From positions 620,001-684,000 of the forward strand of contig NZ_JACIDS010000003.1 of NCBI RefSeq assembly GCF_014196455.1: a DNA stretch of 64,000 nucleotides, given 5' to 3'. The translations under genes and the position numbers were made by a program. Origin of the DNA: Kaistia hirudinis. GTDB lineage: Bacteria; Pseudomonadota; Alphaproteobacteria; Rhizobiales; Kaistiaceae. Under the pieces are notes generated by a model. The model searched no databases. It was not told the origin of the DNA and saw nothing but the letters and a program-made list of their open reading frames with translations. Shown here piece after piece: positions 26,430 through 35,199 of this stretch; within the stretch, counting starts at the first letter, position 1, and each line of letters begins with the position of its first letter.

Positions 26430-27509
26430 CTAGTTCTTCTTGGCCAGGCAGGCTTCGAAGCTCTTGCGGATCGCGTCTTCGTTCAGCTTGCGGCCAATGA
26501 AGACGAGTCGGCTCTCGCGCGGCTCGTCATCGCGCCAGGGGCGCTGATGCGTGCCCTCGATGATCATGTGCACGCCCTGGATCACATAGCGGTCCGGGTC
26601 GCGGTCCATGGCGAGAATGCCCTTGAGGCGCAGGATGTTCGGCCCCTCGACCTGCGTCACCTCCTGGATCCACGGGAAGAACTTGCCGGGATCGAGCTCG
26701 CCGCCGCGCAGCGAGATCGAGAACACCGACTCGTCATGCCGCGGGTGGTGGTGATGGTCGTGATCGTGGTCGTGACCATGATCGTGACCATGGGCGTGGC
26801 GGTGATGGTGGTCGTGATCGCAGTCCGGGCCGCATTCATGATCGTGATCATGATCGTCCTCGCCCTCGAGGAATTCGGGATCGAGGGTCAGGATGCGGTC
26901 GAGGTCGAACGCGCCGCGGTCGAGCACCTTGTCGAGGTCGATCGCCGAGCGCTCCGTCCGATGGATGGTGGCGTGCGGGTTGATCTCGCGGATGCGCCGC
27001 TCGACGGCCGCGATCTGCTCGGCGCTGACAAGGTCGATCTTGTTCAGCAGCACCACGTCGGCGAAGGCGATCTGCTCCTCGGCCTCGGGCGAATCGTCGA
27101 GCCGCTTCAGGAGGTTCATGGCGTCGGCGACGGTGACGACGGCGTCGAGCCGCGACTTGGCGCGCACGTCCTCGTCCATGAAGAAGGTCTGCGCGACCGG
27201 CGCCGGATTGGCGAGGCCCGTGGTCTCGACCAGGATGCCGTCGAAGCCGCCGGGCCGCTTCATCAGCCCTTCGACGACACGGATCAGGTCGCCACGCACC
27301 GTGCAGCAGACGCAGCCATTGTTCATCTCGTAGATCTCTTCGTCGCTCTCGACGATGAGGTCGTTGTCGATGCCGATCTCGCCGAACTCGTTGACCACCA
27401 CCGCATATTTCTTGCCGTGGTTTTCAGAGAGGATGCGGTTGAGGAGGGTCGTCTTGCCGGCCCCGAGATAGCCCGTGAGCACGGTTACCGGAATCTGCGT
27501 TTCCGCCAT
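26430..27509 (-). CDS. CobW/COG0523 family GTPase with a His-rich metal-binding insert
   Basis: A 359-residue G3E GTPase of the COG0523 group, metal chaperones linked to zinc or cobalt delivery. Walker A is VLTGYLGAGKTTLLNRIL (GYLGAGKT, residues 13-20), the metal-binding CxCC motif is NGCVCCTVRGDL (C66, C68, C69), and NKIDL near 156-160 is the guanine motif. Between the GTPase core and the C-terminal CobW domain, residues 220-258 contain 19 histidines plus Cys-Gly-Pro-Asp-Cys, a strong metal-binding region. The C-terminal domain ends near RPWRDDEPRESRLVFIGRKLNEDAI. A WD40 gene follows. No Zur box was identified. Confidence 0.9.
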   Translation of the reverse strand: MAETQIPVTVLTGYLGAGKTTLLNRILSENHGKKYAVVVNEFGEIGIDNDLIVESDEEIYEMNNGCVCCTVRGDLIRVVEGLMKRPGGFDGILVETTGLANPAPVAQTFFMDEDVRAKSRLDAVVTVADAMNLLKRLDDSPEAEEQIAFADVVLLNKIDLVSAEQIAAVERRIREINPHATIHRTERSAIDLDKVLDRGAFDLDRILTLDPEFLEGEDDHDHDHECGPDCDHDHHHRHAHGHDHGHDHDHDHHHHPRHDESVFSISLRGGELDPGKFFPWIQEVTQVEGPNILRLKGILAMDRDPDRYVIQGVHMIIEGTHQRPWRDDEPRESRLVFIGRKLNEDAIRKSFEACLAKKN

Positions 27510-27604
27510 CGGTCAATCTCCGGCCCGGCCGAGGGCGCCGGGCGAATGAGGGAAGTCGAGGTAGGGTGATATAGGCGATGACGCGCCGATTTGCACGGGG
27601 GCCG

Positions 27605-28594
27605 TTACAATGTTCGCCCGCTCATCGCCTCGTTCGCCGCCCAGCACGCGACCAGCGTCTCGCCGTGTATTTCGAGTTCCGGCCGTTCGCGTCGGCAGCG
27701 GTCGAAAGCGAGCGGGCAGCGTGGGTTGAAGGCGCAGCCGGCGGGGGGATTGAACGGAGACGGCAGTTCGCCCGTGAGGCGGATGCGCTCGCGCGGCCGC
27801 TCCGGGTCGGCGACCGGCGTCGCCGAAAGCAGGGCCTGCGTATAGGGATGCAGCGGATTGTCGAAGAGGGCGTCGCGCGGTGCCTGCTCGACGATGCGGC
27901 CGAGATACATGACCGCGACCTCGTCGGCCATGTGGCGGACGACCGACAGGGAATGGCTGATGAAGAGATAGGCGAGGCCGAAGCTCTGCTGCAGGTCGAC
28001 GAGGAGGTTCAGCACCTGAGCCTGGACCGAGAGGTCGAGCGCGGAGACAGGCTCGTCGAGGACGAGGATCTTCGGCTGCAGCATCAGGGCGCGCGCGATG
28101 GCGATGCGCTGGCGCTGTCCGCCCGAGAACATGTGCGGGTAGCGGTCGGCATGCTCGGGCCGCAGCCCGACGCGCTGGAGCATCGCGCGGGCCGCCTCGC
28201 GCCGCGCGGCGGCGTTGCCGCCGCGGCCGTTGAGCGCGAGCGGCTCCGTCAGCGCATCGAGGATGGTCTGGCGCGGATTGAGCGAGCCATAGGGGTTCTG
28301 GAACACGATCTGGACGTCGGTGCGCAGCGCGCGCAGCGCTGATTTGTCCGCCGTGCCGATATCGACGCCGCCGATGTCGAGCCGTCCCGATGTCGGGGGC
28401 TCGATCATGGCGACGAGGCGGGCGAGCGTCGACTTGCCGCAGCCGGATTCGCCGACGATCGCGAGCGTGCGCCCGGCTTCCAGCCTGAAAGACGCGTCGG
28501 CAAGGCCTTTGACGGTCGCGGTCGGGGCGAAGGCGCCGCGGCTGACGCGATAATGGCGGGCGAGATGGCTCGCTTCCAGGACCGTCGCATTCAT
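27605..28594 (-). CDS. dppF: Dipeptide/oligopeptide-type ABC transporter ATP-binding protein (DppF-like)
   Basis: A 329-residue ABC ATPase. Walker A GESGCGKSTLARLV near residue 50, signature MFSGGQRQRIAIARAL near 160, Walker B KILVLDEPVSALD. The C-terminal oligo_HPY domain (YTQALLSATP ... NPPAGCAFNPRCPLAFDRCRRERPEL) with its Cys cluster is typical of Dpp/Opp systems. Its start overlaps the dppD stop by 4 bases (ATGA). It is the last gene of the transporter operon. Substrate is set by the binding protein, discussed at dppA. Confidence 0.92.
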   Translation of the reverse strand: MNATVLEASHLARHYRVSRGAFAPTATVKGLADASFRLEAGRTLAIVGESGCGKSTLARLVAMIEPPTSGRLDIGGVDIGTADKSALRALRTDVQIVFQNPYGSLNPRQTILDALTEPLALNGRGGNAAARREAARAMLQRVGLRPEHADRYPHMFSGGQRQRIAIARALMLQPKILVLDEPVSALDLSVQAQVLNLLVDLQQSFGLAYLFISHSLSVVRHMADEVAVMYLGRIVEQAPRDALFDNPLHPYTQALLSATPVADPERPRERIRLTGELPSPFNPPAGCAFNPRCPLAFDRCRRERPELEIHGETLVACWAANEAMSGRTL

Positions 28595-29598
28595 GCCGCC
28601 ACCTCGCGGCCCGCCGGGTTGGGGTGGCCGATCGGCCGCCCATGGGTGAGCGGGTAGTGGCAGAGCGCGAAGCCGGCGAGCGCGCCTTGGCGCGGCGGCG
28701 CCTTGTCGCGGCAGCGTGCGGTGGCGAAGCGGCAGCGCGGCTCGAACAGGCAGGCGGGCGGGCGGTCGAACTGTCCGGGCACGACGCCCGGGATCGAGGG
28801 AAGGTGCCGCCCGGTCGAGCGCTCCGGCAGCGCGGCGAGCAGCGCCGCCGTATAGGGATGGTGCGGGTCGGCGAAGAGGTCGCGCACGGCCTGTTCCTCG
28901 ACCTTCTGCCCGGCATAATGCACCGAGACGCGTTGCGCCGTTTCGGCGACGACGCCCATGTCATGCGTGATCAGCACGAGCCCCATGCCGGTCTCGCGCT
29001 GCAAAGCGATCAGCAATTCGAGGATCTGCGCCTGGATCGTCACGTCGAGCGCCGTGGTCGGCTCGTCGGCGATGATCAGCTTCGGCTGGCAGGCGATCGC
29101 GATGGCGATCATGACGCGCTGGCTCATGCCGCCCGAAAGCTGGTGAGGGAAGGCGGAAAGCCGCCGCTCGGGATCGGGGATGCCGACGGCGGCGAGCAGT
29201 TCGATCGAGCGTGCGCGGCGCTCGCTCCGGGAAAGGCCGAGATGGGCCTTCAGCGTCTCGCCGATCTGGAAGCCGACCGTGAAGCACGGATTGAGGCTCG
29301 ACATCGGCTCCTGGAAGATCATCGCCATGTCCTTGCCGACGATCCTGCGCCGCTCGCGCGCCGACAGATGCGCGATGTCGTTGCCGTCGAAGACGAGGCG
29401 CCGGGCAGAGACCTTCGCCGACCAGGGCAGCAGCCCCATCACGGCGAGCATGGCGACCGACTTCCCGGAGCCGGATTCGCCGACAATGGCGAGGATCTCG
29501 CCGGCATCGACGCTGAGCGAGACGCCGTCGACGGCGCGAAACAGGCCGGAGGCGGTGCGGAACTCGACCGTGAGGTCCTCGATCTCAAGGAGCGCCAT
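28591..29598 (-). CDS. dppD: Dipeptide/oligopeptide-type ABC transporter ATP-binding protein (DppD-like)
   Basis: A 335-residue ABC ATPase. Walker [17 protein letters not shown] near residue 40, Q-loop [12 protein letters not shown], signature [17 protein letters not shown], Walker [14 protein letters not shown]. The C-terminal oligo_HPY block ([14 protein letters not shown] ... [12 protein letters not shown]) is present. The partner DppF gene overlaps its end. Three bases separate it from dppC, so all are co-transcribed. Confidence 0.92.
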   Translation of the reverse strand: MALLEIEDLTVEFRTASGLFRAVDGVSLSVDAGEILAIVGESGSGKSVAMLAVMGLLPWSAKVSARRLVFDGNDIAHLSARERRRIVGKDMAMIFQEPMSSLNPCFTVGFQIGETLKAHLGLSRSERRARSIELLAAVGIPDPERRLSAFPHQLSGGMSQRVMIAIAIACQPKLIIADEPTTALDVTIQAQILELLIALQRETGMGLVLITHDMGVVAETAQRVSVHYAGQKVEEQAVRDLFADPHHPYTAALLAALPERSTGRHLPSIPGVVPGQFDRPPACLFEPRCRFATARCRDKAPPRQGALAGFALCHYPLTHGRPIGHPNPAGREVAA

Positions 29599-29601
29599 GG
29601 C

Positions 29602-30501
29602 TCAACTCCTCCGCATCTTGGGATCGAGTGCGTCGCGCAGGCCGTCGCCGACGAGGTTGATCGCGATCACGGTGATCAGGATGGCCAGGCCCGGCTCGGT
29701 GACGATCCAGGACGCGCTCTGCAGGAATTCGCGCGCCGAGGCGAGCATGGCGCCCCATTCGGGCGAGGGCGGCTGTGCGCCGAGGCCGAGAAAACCGAGC
29801 GCCGCGGCCTCGAGAATCGCGTTCGAGATGGTGAGTGCCGCCTGGACGATGATCGGCGCCATGCAATTGGGCAGCACGGTGCGGAACATGATGTGGAACG
29901 TGCCGGCGCCGGCGACGCGGGCCGCGGTGACATAGTCGCGCGATTTCTCGGTCAGCGCCGATGCCCGCACGAGGCGCACATAGTTCGGCAGATAGACGAC
30001 CGTGATCGCCACGATCGTGTTGGTGAGGCTCGGGCCGATCACCGCGACGATCACGATGGCGAGCAGCAGGCTCGGCACGGACAGGATCACGTCCATCGCC
30101 CGCATGATCAGGATCGAAGGCCAGCCGGTGAAGAAGGCGGCGACCAGACCGAGCACGATGCCGAAGACCATGGAGGCGGCAACGACCGCGAGGCCGATGA
30201 AAAGCGACAGCCGCGCGCCGAACATCAGCCGCGAGAGCATGTCGCGGCCGACCTCGTCGGTGCCGAGCGGGAAGGCGGGATTGCCGCCCTCCTGCCACAT
30301 CGGCGGGATGCGCACGAAATCGCGGAACTGCTCGACAGGGCTATGGGGCGCAAGGAAATTGGCGAAGATCGCGACGAAGACGAGCAGCGCCAGGATGAAG
30401 AAGCCGGCGACGGCCGCCCGGTTCTCGGCGAAGGCGCGCACGAACGAGGCGAAGGCGCCGGGCGGCGCCATGACGGCGGGTGCGGTCCGGTCAGCGGGCA
30501 T
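29602..30501 (-). CDS. dppC: Dipeptide/oligopeptide-type ABC transporter permease (DppC-like)
   Basis: A 299-residue inner-membrane permease with an N-terminal OppC_N segment (FVRAFAENRAAVAGFFILALLVF), the domain between helices 1 and 2 with LGTDEVGRDMLSRLMFGARLSL, and the EAA loop EAAALGFLGLGAQPPSPEWGAML that contacts the ATPases. Six helices are predicted. The start overlaps dppB by 11 bases, which indicates coupled translation. Confidence 0.92.
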   Translation of the reverse strand: MPADRTAPAVMAPPGAFASFVRAFAENRAAVAGFFILALLVFVAIFANFLAPHSPVEQFRDFVRIPPMWQEGGNPAFPLGTDEVGRDMLSRLMFGARLSLFIGLAVVAASMVFGIVLGLVAAFFTGWPSILIMRAMDVILSVPSLLLAIVIVAVIGPSLTNTIVAITVVYLPNYVRLVRASALTEKSRDYVTAARVAGAGTFHIMFRTVLPNCMAPIIVQAALTISNAILEAAALGFLGLGAQPPSPEWGAMLASAREFLQSASWIVTEPGLAILITVIAINLVGDGLRDALDPKMRRS

Positions 30502-31501
30502 GGCGGATCCTCGGATTGAGCACGCCGTAGAGCAGGTCGACCAGGATGTTGATCAGGATGACGATGCCGGAGACCAGCAGGATGCCGCCCTGCAGCACGG
30601 GATAATCGCGGCGCTGGATCGATTCGATCAGCCAGGTGCCGATGCCGGGCCAGGAGAAGATGTATTCGGTCAGCACGGCGCCAGCCATCAGCATGCCGAC
30701 CTGCAGGCCGATCACGGTGACGACGGGAATGAGCGCGTTGCGCAGCGCATGGATGCCGATGACGCGGAACGGCGAGAGGCCCTTGGCGCGCGCCGTGCGG
30801 ACATAGTCCTCGCCGAGCACCTCCAGCATGGTCGAGCGGGTCATGCGCGCGATCGTCGCGAGCGGGATCGTGCCGAGCACGACGGTGGGCAGGATGAGAT
30901 GCGACACCGCCGAGGCGAAGGCGCCGTCCTCGCCCGAGAGCCAGCTATCGATCAGCATGAAGCCGGTCGTGGGCTCGAAATAATAGAGCAGGTCGATGCG
31001 GCCCGAGACCGGGGTCCAGCCGAGCGTCACCGAGAAAAACAGGATGAGCAGCAGGCCCCACCAGAAGATCGGCATGGAGAAGCCGGTGAGTGCGACGCCC
31101 ATCAGCGAATAATCGACGAAGGTGCCGCGCCGCGTCGCCGCGATCACGCCCGCGGGAACGCCGAGCACGACCGCGAAGATCATGGCCGAGAGCGCCAGTT
31201 CGAGCGTCGCCGGAAACAGCGTCGTGAATTCGGTCAGCACCGGCGCATGGGTCGACAGCGACGTGCCGAAATCGCCATGGGCGAGCTGCCAGAGATAGTC
31301 GAGGAACTGCTTCCAGACCGGCTGGTCGAGGCCGAGCTCGTGGCGGAAATAGGCGAGACGCTCGGGCGATATGCCCCGCTCGCCGGTCCGCACCTCGATC
31401 GGGTCACCGGGAACGAGACGGATGGCGACGAAGGTCAGGAAGGCGATCGCGATGAAGGTCGGGATGACCAGCAGGATGCGCCGGACGACGAAGCTGAACA
31501 T
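30491..31501 (-). CDS. dppB: Dipeptide/oligopeptide-type ABC transporter permease (DppB-like)
   Basis: A 336-residue inner-membrane permease with the N-terminal helix FVVRRILLVIPTFIAIAFLTF and the GDPIEVRTGERG segment of the DppB/OppB group. The C-terminal half has ALTGFSMPIFWWGLLLILFFSV, the EAA region RTARAKGLSPFRVIGIHALRNALIPVVTVIG and LTEYIFSWPGIGTWLIESI. The ATG at 31501 begins the first helix; an in-frame upstream start would add a Pro-rich, unconserved piece. It lies 101 bases after dppA. Confidence 0.92.
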   Translation of the reverse strand: MFSFVVRRILLVIPTFIAIAFLTFVAIRLVPGDPIEVRTGERGISPERLAYFRHELGLDQPVWKQFLDYLWQLAHGDFGTSLSTHAPVLTEFTTLFPATLELALSAMIFAVVLGVPAGVIAATRRGTFVDYSLMGVALTGFSMPIFWWGLLLILFFSVTLGWTPVSGRIDLLYYFEPTTGFMLIDSWLSGEDGAFASAVSHLILPTVVLGTIPLATIARMTRSTMLEVLGEDYVRTARAKGLSPFRVIGIHALRNALIPVVTVIGLQVGMLMAGAVLTEYIFSWPGIGTWLIESIQRRDYPVLQGGILLVSGIVILINILVDLLYGVLNPRIRHAR

Positions 31502-31602
31502 GAGGGGACCCGTGGTGGGCGGCGCGCCAGGGCGCGGCGCCTGGTCCGGCATCGCCGGGAGAGCGCAGGCGTGGCCCGCAATCTCCCGGCTTTGCGAGAG
31601 GC

Positions 31603-33189
31603 CTATTTCAGATCGACATCGGTGAATTCATGCCGGCCGAGCGGGCTGACCTTGTAGCCCACGACCTCCTTGCGCACCGGCTCGAACACCACCGAATGCG
31701 CGATGGTGAACACCGGCACCTCGTCGTGCTGGATCACCTGCATCTCTTCATAGAGCTTGGTGCGCTCGGCCTTGTCGAAGCTGGCGCGTGCCTTCTTCAG
31801 CTTGTCGTCGAAGTCCTTGTTGCACCATTTGGCGAGGTTCTGCCCGCCTTCACGCGCGGCCTCGCAGCCGAGCAGGAAGAAGAAATTGTCGGGATCGCCA
31901 TTGTCGCCGGTCCAGCCGAGCTGGCCCATCTGGTGCTCGCCCGCCTGAAGCCGCTTGCGATACTCGCCCCATTCATAGGAGACGAGGTTCGTCTTGATGT
32001 TCAGCTTCTCGAGGTCCGACTGGATGATCTCGGCGACGCGCTTGGCGTTCGGATTGTACGGCCGCTGAACCGGCATCCACCAGATGTCGGACTCGAAGCC
32101 GTTCTCGAGGCCGGCCTCCTTGAGCAGTTCCTTGGCCTTCTCGACATCGTGCGGATAGTCGACGATCGCGTCGTTATAGCCCCAGATGGTCGGCGGGATC
32201 AGGTTCTTGGCCGGCTGGCCGGCGCCGAGATAAACGTCCTTCAGGATCGCCGCCTTGTCGATCGCATAGGTGACGGCGAGGCGCACGCGCTTGTCGTCGA
32301 ACGGCTTCTTGGTCACGTTGAAGGCGAGATAGCCGATATTGAGGCCCGGCTGCTGCATCAGGTCGACATTGGGATCCTTGCCGATCGCCTCGAGATCGGC
32401 TGGGTTCGGATAGGGCATGATGTGGCATTCGCCATTCTGCACCTTGGCCCAGCGGGCCGTCGGATCCTTGGTGATCGCGAAAACCAGGTCGATCTTCGGC
32501 TGACCACCCCAATATTCGGGGAAGGCCTTGAAACGGATCACCGCGTCCTTCTGATAGGCGACGAATTCGAACGGGCCGGTGCCGACGGGCACCTGGTCGA
32601 CCTGCTCGGGCGTGCCGGCCTTCAGCATCGCGTCGGCATATTCGGCCGACAGGATGGTCGCGAAATCCATCGCCAGATTGGCGAGGAACGGCGCTTCCGG
32701 ACGGGTCAGCGTGAACTTGACCGTGTAGTCGTCGATCTTGTCGATCGACTTCAGCAGGTCCGGCATGCCCATGTCGTTGAAGTAGTCATACGCGCCGCCC
32801 GAAACGTCGTGATAGGGATTGTCCTTCTTCCACTGACGATCGAACGAGAAGATCACGTCGTCCGCGTTGAAATCGCGGGTCGGCGTGAACGTCTTGGTCG
32901 AGTGGAACTTGACGCCCTTGCGCAGGTGGAACGTGACCACCGTGCCGTCCGGCGACACGTCCCAGCTCTCCGCGAGCGCGGGAACGACATTGGTCGTGCC
33001 GGGCTCGAACTGGACGAGCTGGTTATAGGCCGGACGGGCCGCATCGAGCGACGTTCCGGTCGTATTGATCTGCGGATTGAAGTTTTCGGGGCTGCCCTCG
33101 GCGCAATAGACCAGTGTCTTGGCTTCGGCCGCGACCGCAAGGCCGCCCATGAGAACGGTCGCCGCCAGGAGGCGGGAAACAATCTTCAT
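31603..33189 (-). CDS. dppA: ABC transporter substrate-binding protein, family 5 (DppA-like)
   Basis: A 528-residue periplasmic binding protein (SBP_bac_5) with a signal peptide (MKIVSRLLAATVLMGGLAVAAEA). Core motifs include LVYCAEGSPENFNPQINTTGTSLDAARPAYNQLVQFEPG, ALAESWDVSPDGTVVTFHLRKGVKFH and the C-terminal QVIQHDEVPVFTIAHSVVFEPVRKEVVGYKVSPLGRHEF. Sequence resembles dipeptide/heme-binding DppA. Because it lies in a run with two oxopurine-deaminase-like enzymes and a creatininase homologue, its real ligand may be a different nitrogen compound. AGGGGAG precedes the ATG at 33189; a GTG one codon before it is also possible. Confidence 0.9.
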   Translation of the reverse strand: MKIVSRLLAATVLMGGLAVAAEAKTLVYCAEGSPENFNPQINTTGTSLDAARPAYNQLVQFEPGTTNVVPALAESWDVSPDGTVVTFHLRKGVKFHSTKTFTPTRDFNADDVIFSFDRQWKKDNPYHDVSGGAYDYFNDMGMPDLLKSIDKIDDYTVKFTLTRPEAPFLANLAMDFATILSAEYADAMLKAGTPEQVDQVPVGTGPFEFVAYQKDAVIRFKAFPEYWGGQPKIDLVFAITKDPTARWAKVQNGECHIMPYPNPADLEAIGKDPNVDLMQQPGLNIGYLAFNVTKKPFDDKRVRLAVTYAIDKAAILKDVYLGAGQPAKNLIPPTIWGYNDAIVDYPHDVEKAKELLKEAGLENGFESDIWWMPVQRPYNPNAKRVAEIIQSDLEKLNIKTNLVSYEWGEYRKRLQAGEHQMGQLGWTGDNGDPDNFFFLLGCEAAREGGQNLAKWCNKDFDDKLKKARASFDKAERTKLYEEMQVIQHDEVPVFTIAHSVVFEPVRKEVVGYKVSPLGRHEFTDVDLK

Positions 33190-33334
33190 CACTGAACTCC
33201 CCTTCAGCGCAGCGTCGCGCGCTTCTGCATGTCGCCCCGGTGCGATCTCTTGTCGATTGGGCCGCTCGCCGGTGACTTAACTCCAATCGAGCCGAGGCGA
33301 GGCACGAAAGCAAGAGCGAATCTTGTCCGCTTGG

Positions 33335-34261
33335 TCAGCGTTTCAAAGCGCTTCGGATTTTCTCGACCACGGCCTCGGAAGATCGCAGGTGCGATTCGAG
33401 CGTCAGATCGGCGACACGGGGCGTGAGGATCAGGTTGGGCACGCCGGCAAAGACCGCTGCCGTCTCGATGGTCAGCGGCTCGGTCACGAAGCCGTCGAGC
33501 GCGGCGCCGCGCAGCTTGCCAACGGAGAGCATGTTGGCGACCGCCGCCTCGTCGACGACGCCGGAGGCGCCGACCGCGATCAGCACCGCGCCGGCCTTGA
33601 TCCGGTTGAGCGCGAGCGTGCCGAGCTTGCCCTGCAGCTCGCGGCGCGGCGGGAGGTGTACGCTGACGACGTCGGCGCTGGCGAGGACGTCGTCGAATTC
33701 CCGGCGCTCGATATCCTGCCAGACGGGATGGCTGTCCTTCAGCAGAGGGTCCCAGCCGATCACGCTCATGCCGAGCGCCCGCGCCCGCGCCGCAGCGCTC
33801 CGCGCGCCGAAATCGAGGCCGACGAGACCGAGCGTTCGCCCGCCGATCTCGCGTCCCATCAGGAGGCCGCGCGGCCACTGGCCCGTCAGCATGTCGCGGT
33901 TCGAGAAGAAGACGCCGCGCGTCAGTACCAGCGCGGCGGCGATAACATATTCGCCGACGGCATCGGCCATGGCATCCGGCGTGCGGACCACCGCGATCCC
34001 GTGGGCGTCGCAGCTCCCCATGTCGATATTGTCGGAGGGCAGCCCCACCTGCGCAACGACGCGGAGCTGGTAGGCCTGGGCGATCAGCGGCACGTCAATC
34101 ACCGTGCGGTCGCGGATCACCAGCGCCAGCGCGCCGCGCAGGAATTTCCTGAGCGCCACCGGGTCCATGCCGAGCGTCGGCTCGTAATGCACCTCGAAGT
34201 CGCGCGCGAGATCCGCGACCGACTGCTTGTGCATGAACTCGGTGATGACAATGTCGACCAA
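33335..34261 (-). CDS. 2-hydroxyacid dehydrogenase-like protein with degenerate active site (TTG start)
   Basis: A 308-residue protein with the fold of D-isomer-specific 2-hydroxyacid dehydrogenases (catalytic and NAD-binding domains in the usual order), but with key residues changed. The Rossmann GxGxxG loop reads G148-L-D150-F-G-A153. The usual catalytic Arg position (after VLIAVG) is Ala232, and the catalytic His of the ILTPH motif is Arg282, while the Glu (E261) is kept. It may bind NAD poorly and probably does not catalyse the standard reaction. The start is the TTG at 34261; no ATG exists before residue 10. It sits between the creatininase-like gene and dppA, in the same direction. Confidence 0.8.
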   Translation of the reverse strand: MVDIVITEFMHKQSVADLARDFEVHYEPTLGMDPVALRKFLRGALALVIRDRTVIDVPLIAQAYQLRVVAQVGLPSDNIDMGSCDAHGIAVVRTPDAMADAVGEYVIAAALVLTRGVFFSNRDMLTGQWPRGLLMGREIGGRTLGLVGLDFGARSAAARARALGMSVIGWDPLLKDSHPVWQDIERREFDDVLASADVVSVHLPPRRELQGKLGTLALNRIKAGAVLIAVGASGVVDEAAVANMLSVGKLRGAALDGFVTEPLTIETAAVFAGVPNLILTPRVADLTLESHLRSSEAVVEKIRSALKR

Positions 34262-34366
34262 CGCCGCCCCCGGGCTACGCGGCCTCTGTCGCCAGCCCCC
34301 CGCCGGACTTCACTTTATCGGTCCGGCGGCGCGGCTCAAGCGGATCGGCGGCGGCTTTTTCGCGCG

Positions 34367-35176
34367 TCAGCGCGCCGGGCGCCAGAGCCGGTCGATGTCG
34401 AATCGGTGCATCTCTTCGAGAAGCTCGACGAAGAGCCGCGCCTGATAGTCGACGATCTGCCGGCCACGCTCGGCTGTCGCCCGCGCCGCATTGCCGACCG
34501 CGCCTTTCGGATTGAGGTCCTGCGCCTTCCAGCCGATCCGCGCCGCGGCCTGGTGGAAGCGCAGATGCTTGAATTCCTTGAGGAGATCGAGCTGGGCGGA
34601 ATGGAAGTCCTCGGCGAGCTCCATCTTCACGAGATCGGGTCGCAGATGCAGCATGATCGACGTCTCGTCGTCGCCGCCATGGATGCCGTAGAGCTTCTCG
34701 CGCGGCTCGACGAGACCGGTCGGCTCGCCGACGCCGGCCCAGCCTGTCGAGACGACCATCATGTCGTGCTTGATCCGGAGTTCGCGGGCGAGGATGTCGG
34801 CGATAGCGACATTGCCGCCATGCGAGGTGACGATCACCAGCTTCCGCACGCCGGCCCGCGCAATCGAATCCGCGATCTCGGTCCAGATGCGGATCGCCGT
34901 TTCCCAGGAGAAGGTGATCGTGCCGGGCGAGGAGATGTGCTCGTTCGACTTGCCGATCGGCTGGATCGGCAGGAACGTCGCCGGCAGGCCGGCGGGAAGC
35001 AGCTCGACCGCCCGCTTCACCATGCCCTCGCCGATGCAGTGATCGGTATATACGGGCAGATGCGGCCCATGCTGCTCGATCGCGCAGACCGGGAGCACCG
35101 CGATCCAGTCCTTCGTCGACGGATCGAGAAAGTCGGGAGCCTGCATTTCGTGCCAGTAGGGGCGGGGGAGGGTCAT
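34367..35176 (-). CDS. Creatininase family protein (creatinine amidohydrolase-like)
   Basis: A 269-residue metal-dependent hydrolase of the creatininase superfamily, which opens cyclic or formyl amides (creatinine, FAPy-type pyrimidines and others). Metal ligands are in IAVLPVCAIEQHGPHLPVYTDH near residue 25-45 (Glu, His, Asp, His), IVTSHGGNVAI and GIHGGDDETSIML (His and Glu). The ATG at 35176 has GAGG upstream. The gene follows the first oxoguanine-deaminase-like gene by 23 bases, so it is in the same operon, and its substrate may be a ring-opened purine or hydantoin. Specificity cannot be read from sequence. Confidence 0.88.
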   Translation of the reverse strand: MTLPRPYWHEMQAPDFLDPSTKDWIAVLPVCAIEQHGPHLPVYTDHCIGEGMVKRAVELLPAGLPATFLPIQPIGKSNEHISSPGTITFSWETAIRIWTEIADSIARAGVRKLVIVTSHGGNVAIADILARELRIKHDMMVVSTGWAGVGEPTGLVEPREKLYGIHGGDDETSIMLHLRPDLVKMELAEDFHSAQLDLLKEFKHLRFHQAAARIGWKAQDLNPKGAVGNAARATAERGRQIVDYQARLFVELLEEMHRFDIDRLWRPAR

Positions 35177-35199
35177 CGCATCAGCCTCAACAGTGGAAC

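Noticed and set aside
26736-26852. CRISPR-like or tandem repeat array
   Set aside because: The GTG/ATG-rich repeats are codons for the His/Asp insert of the CobW protein, not spaced repeats.
27513-28964. 483-codon minus-strand frame overlapping dppD and dppF
   Set aside because: It overlaps both clear ABC ATPase genes in a different frame and is mostly Arg, Pro and Ser.
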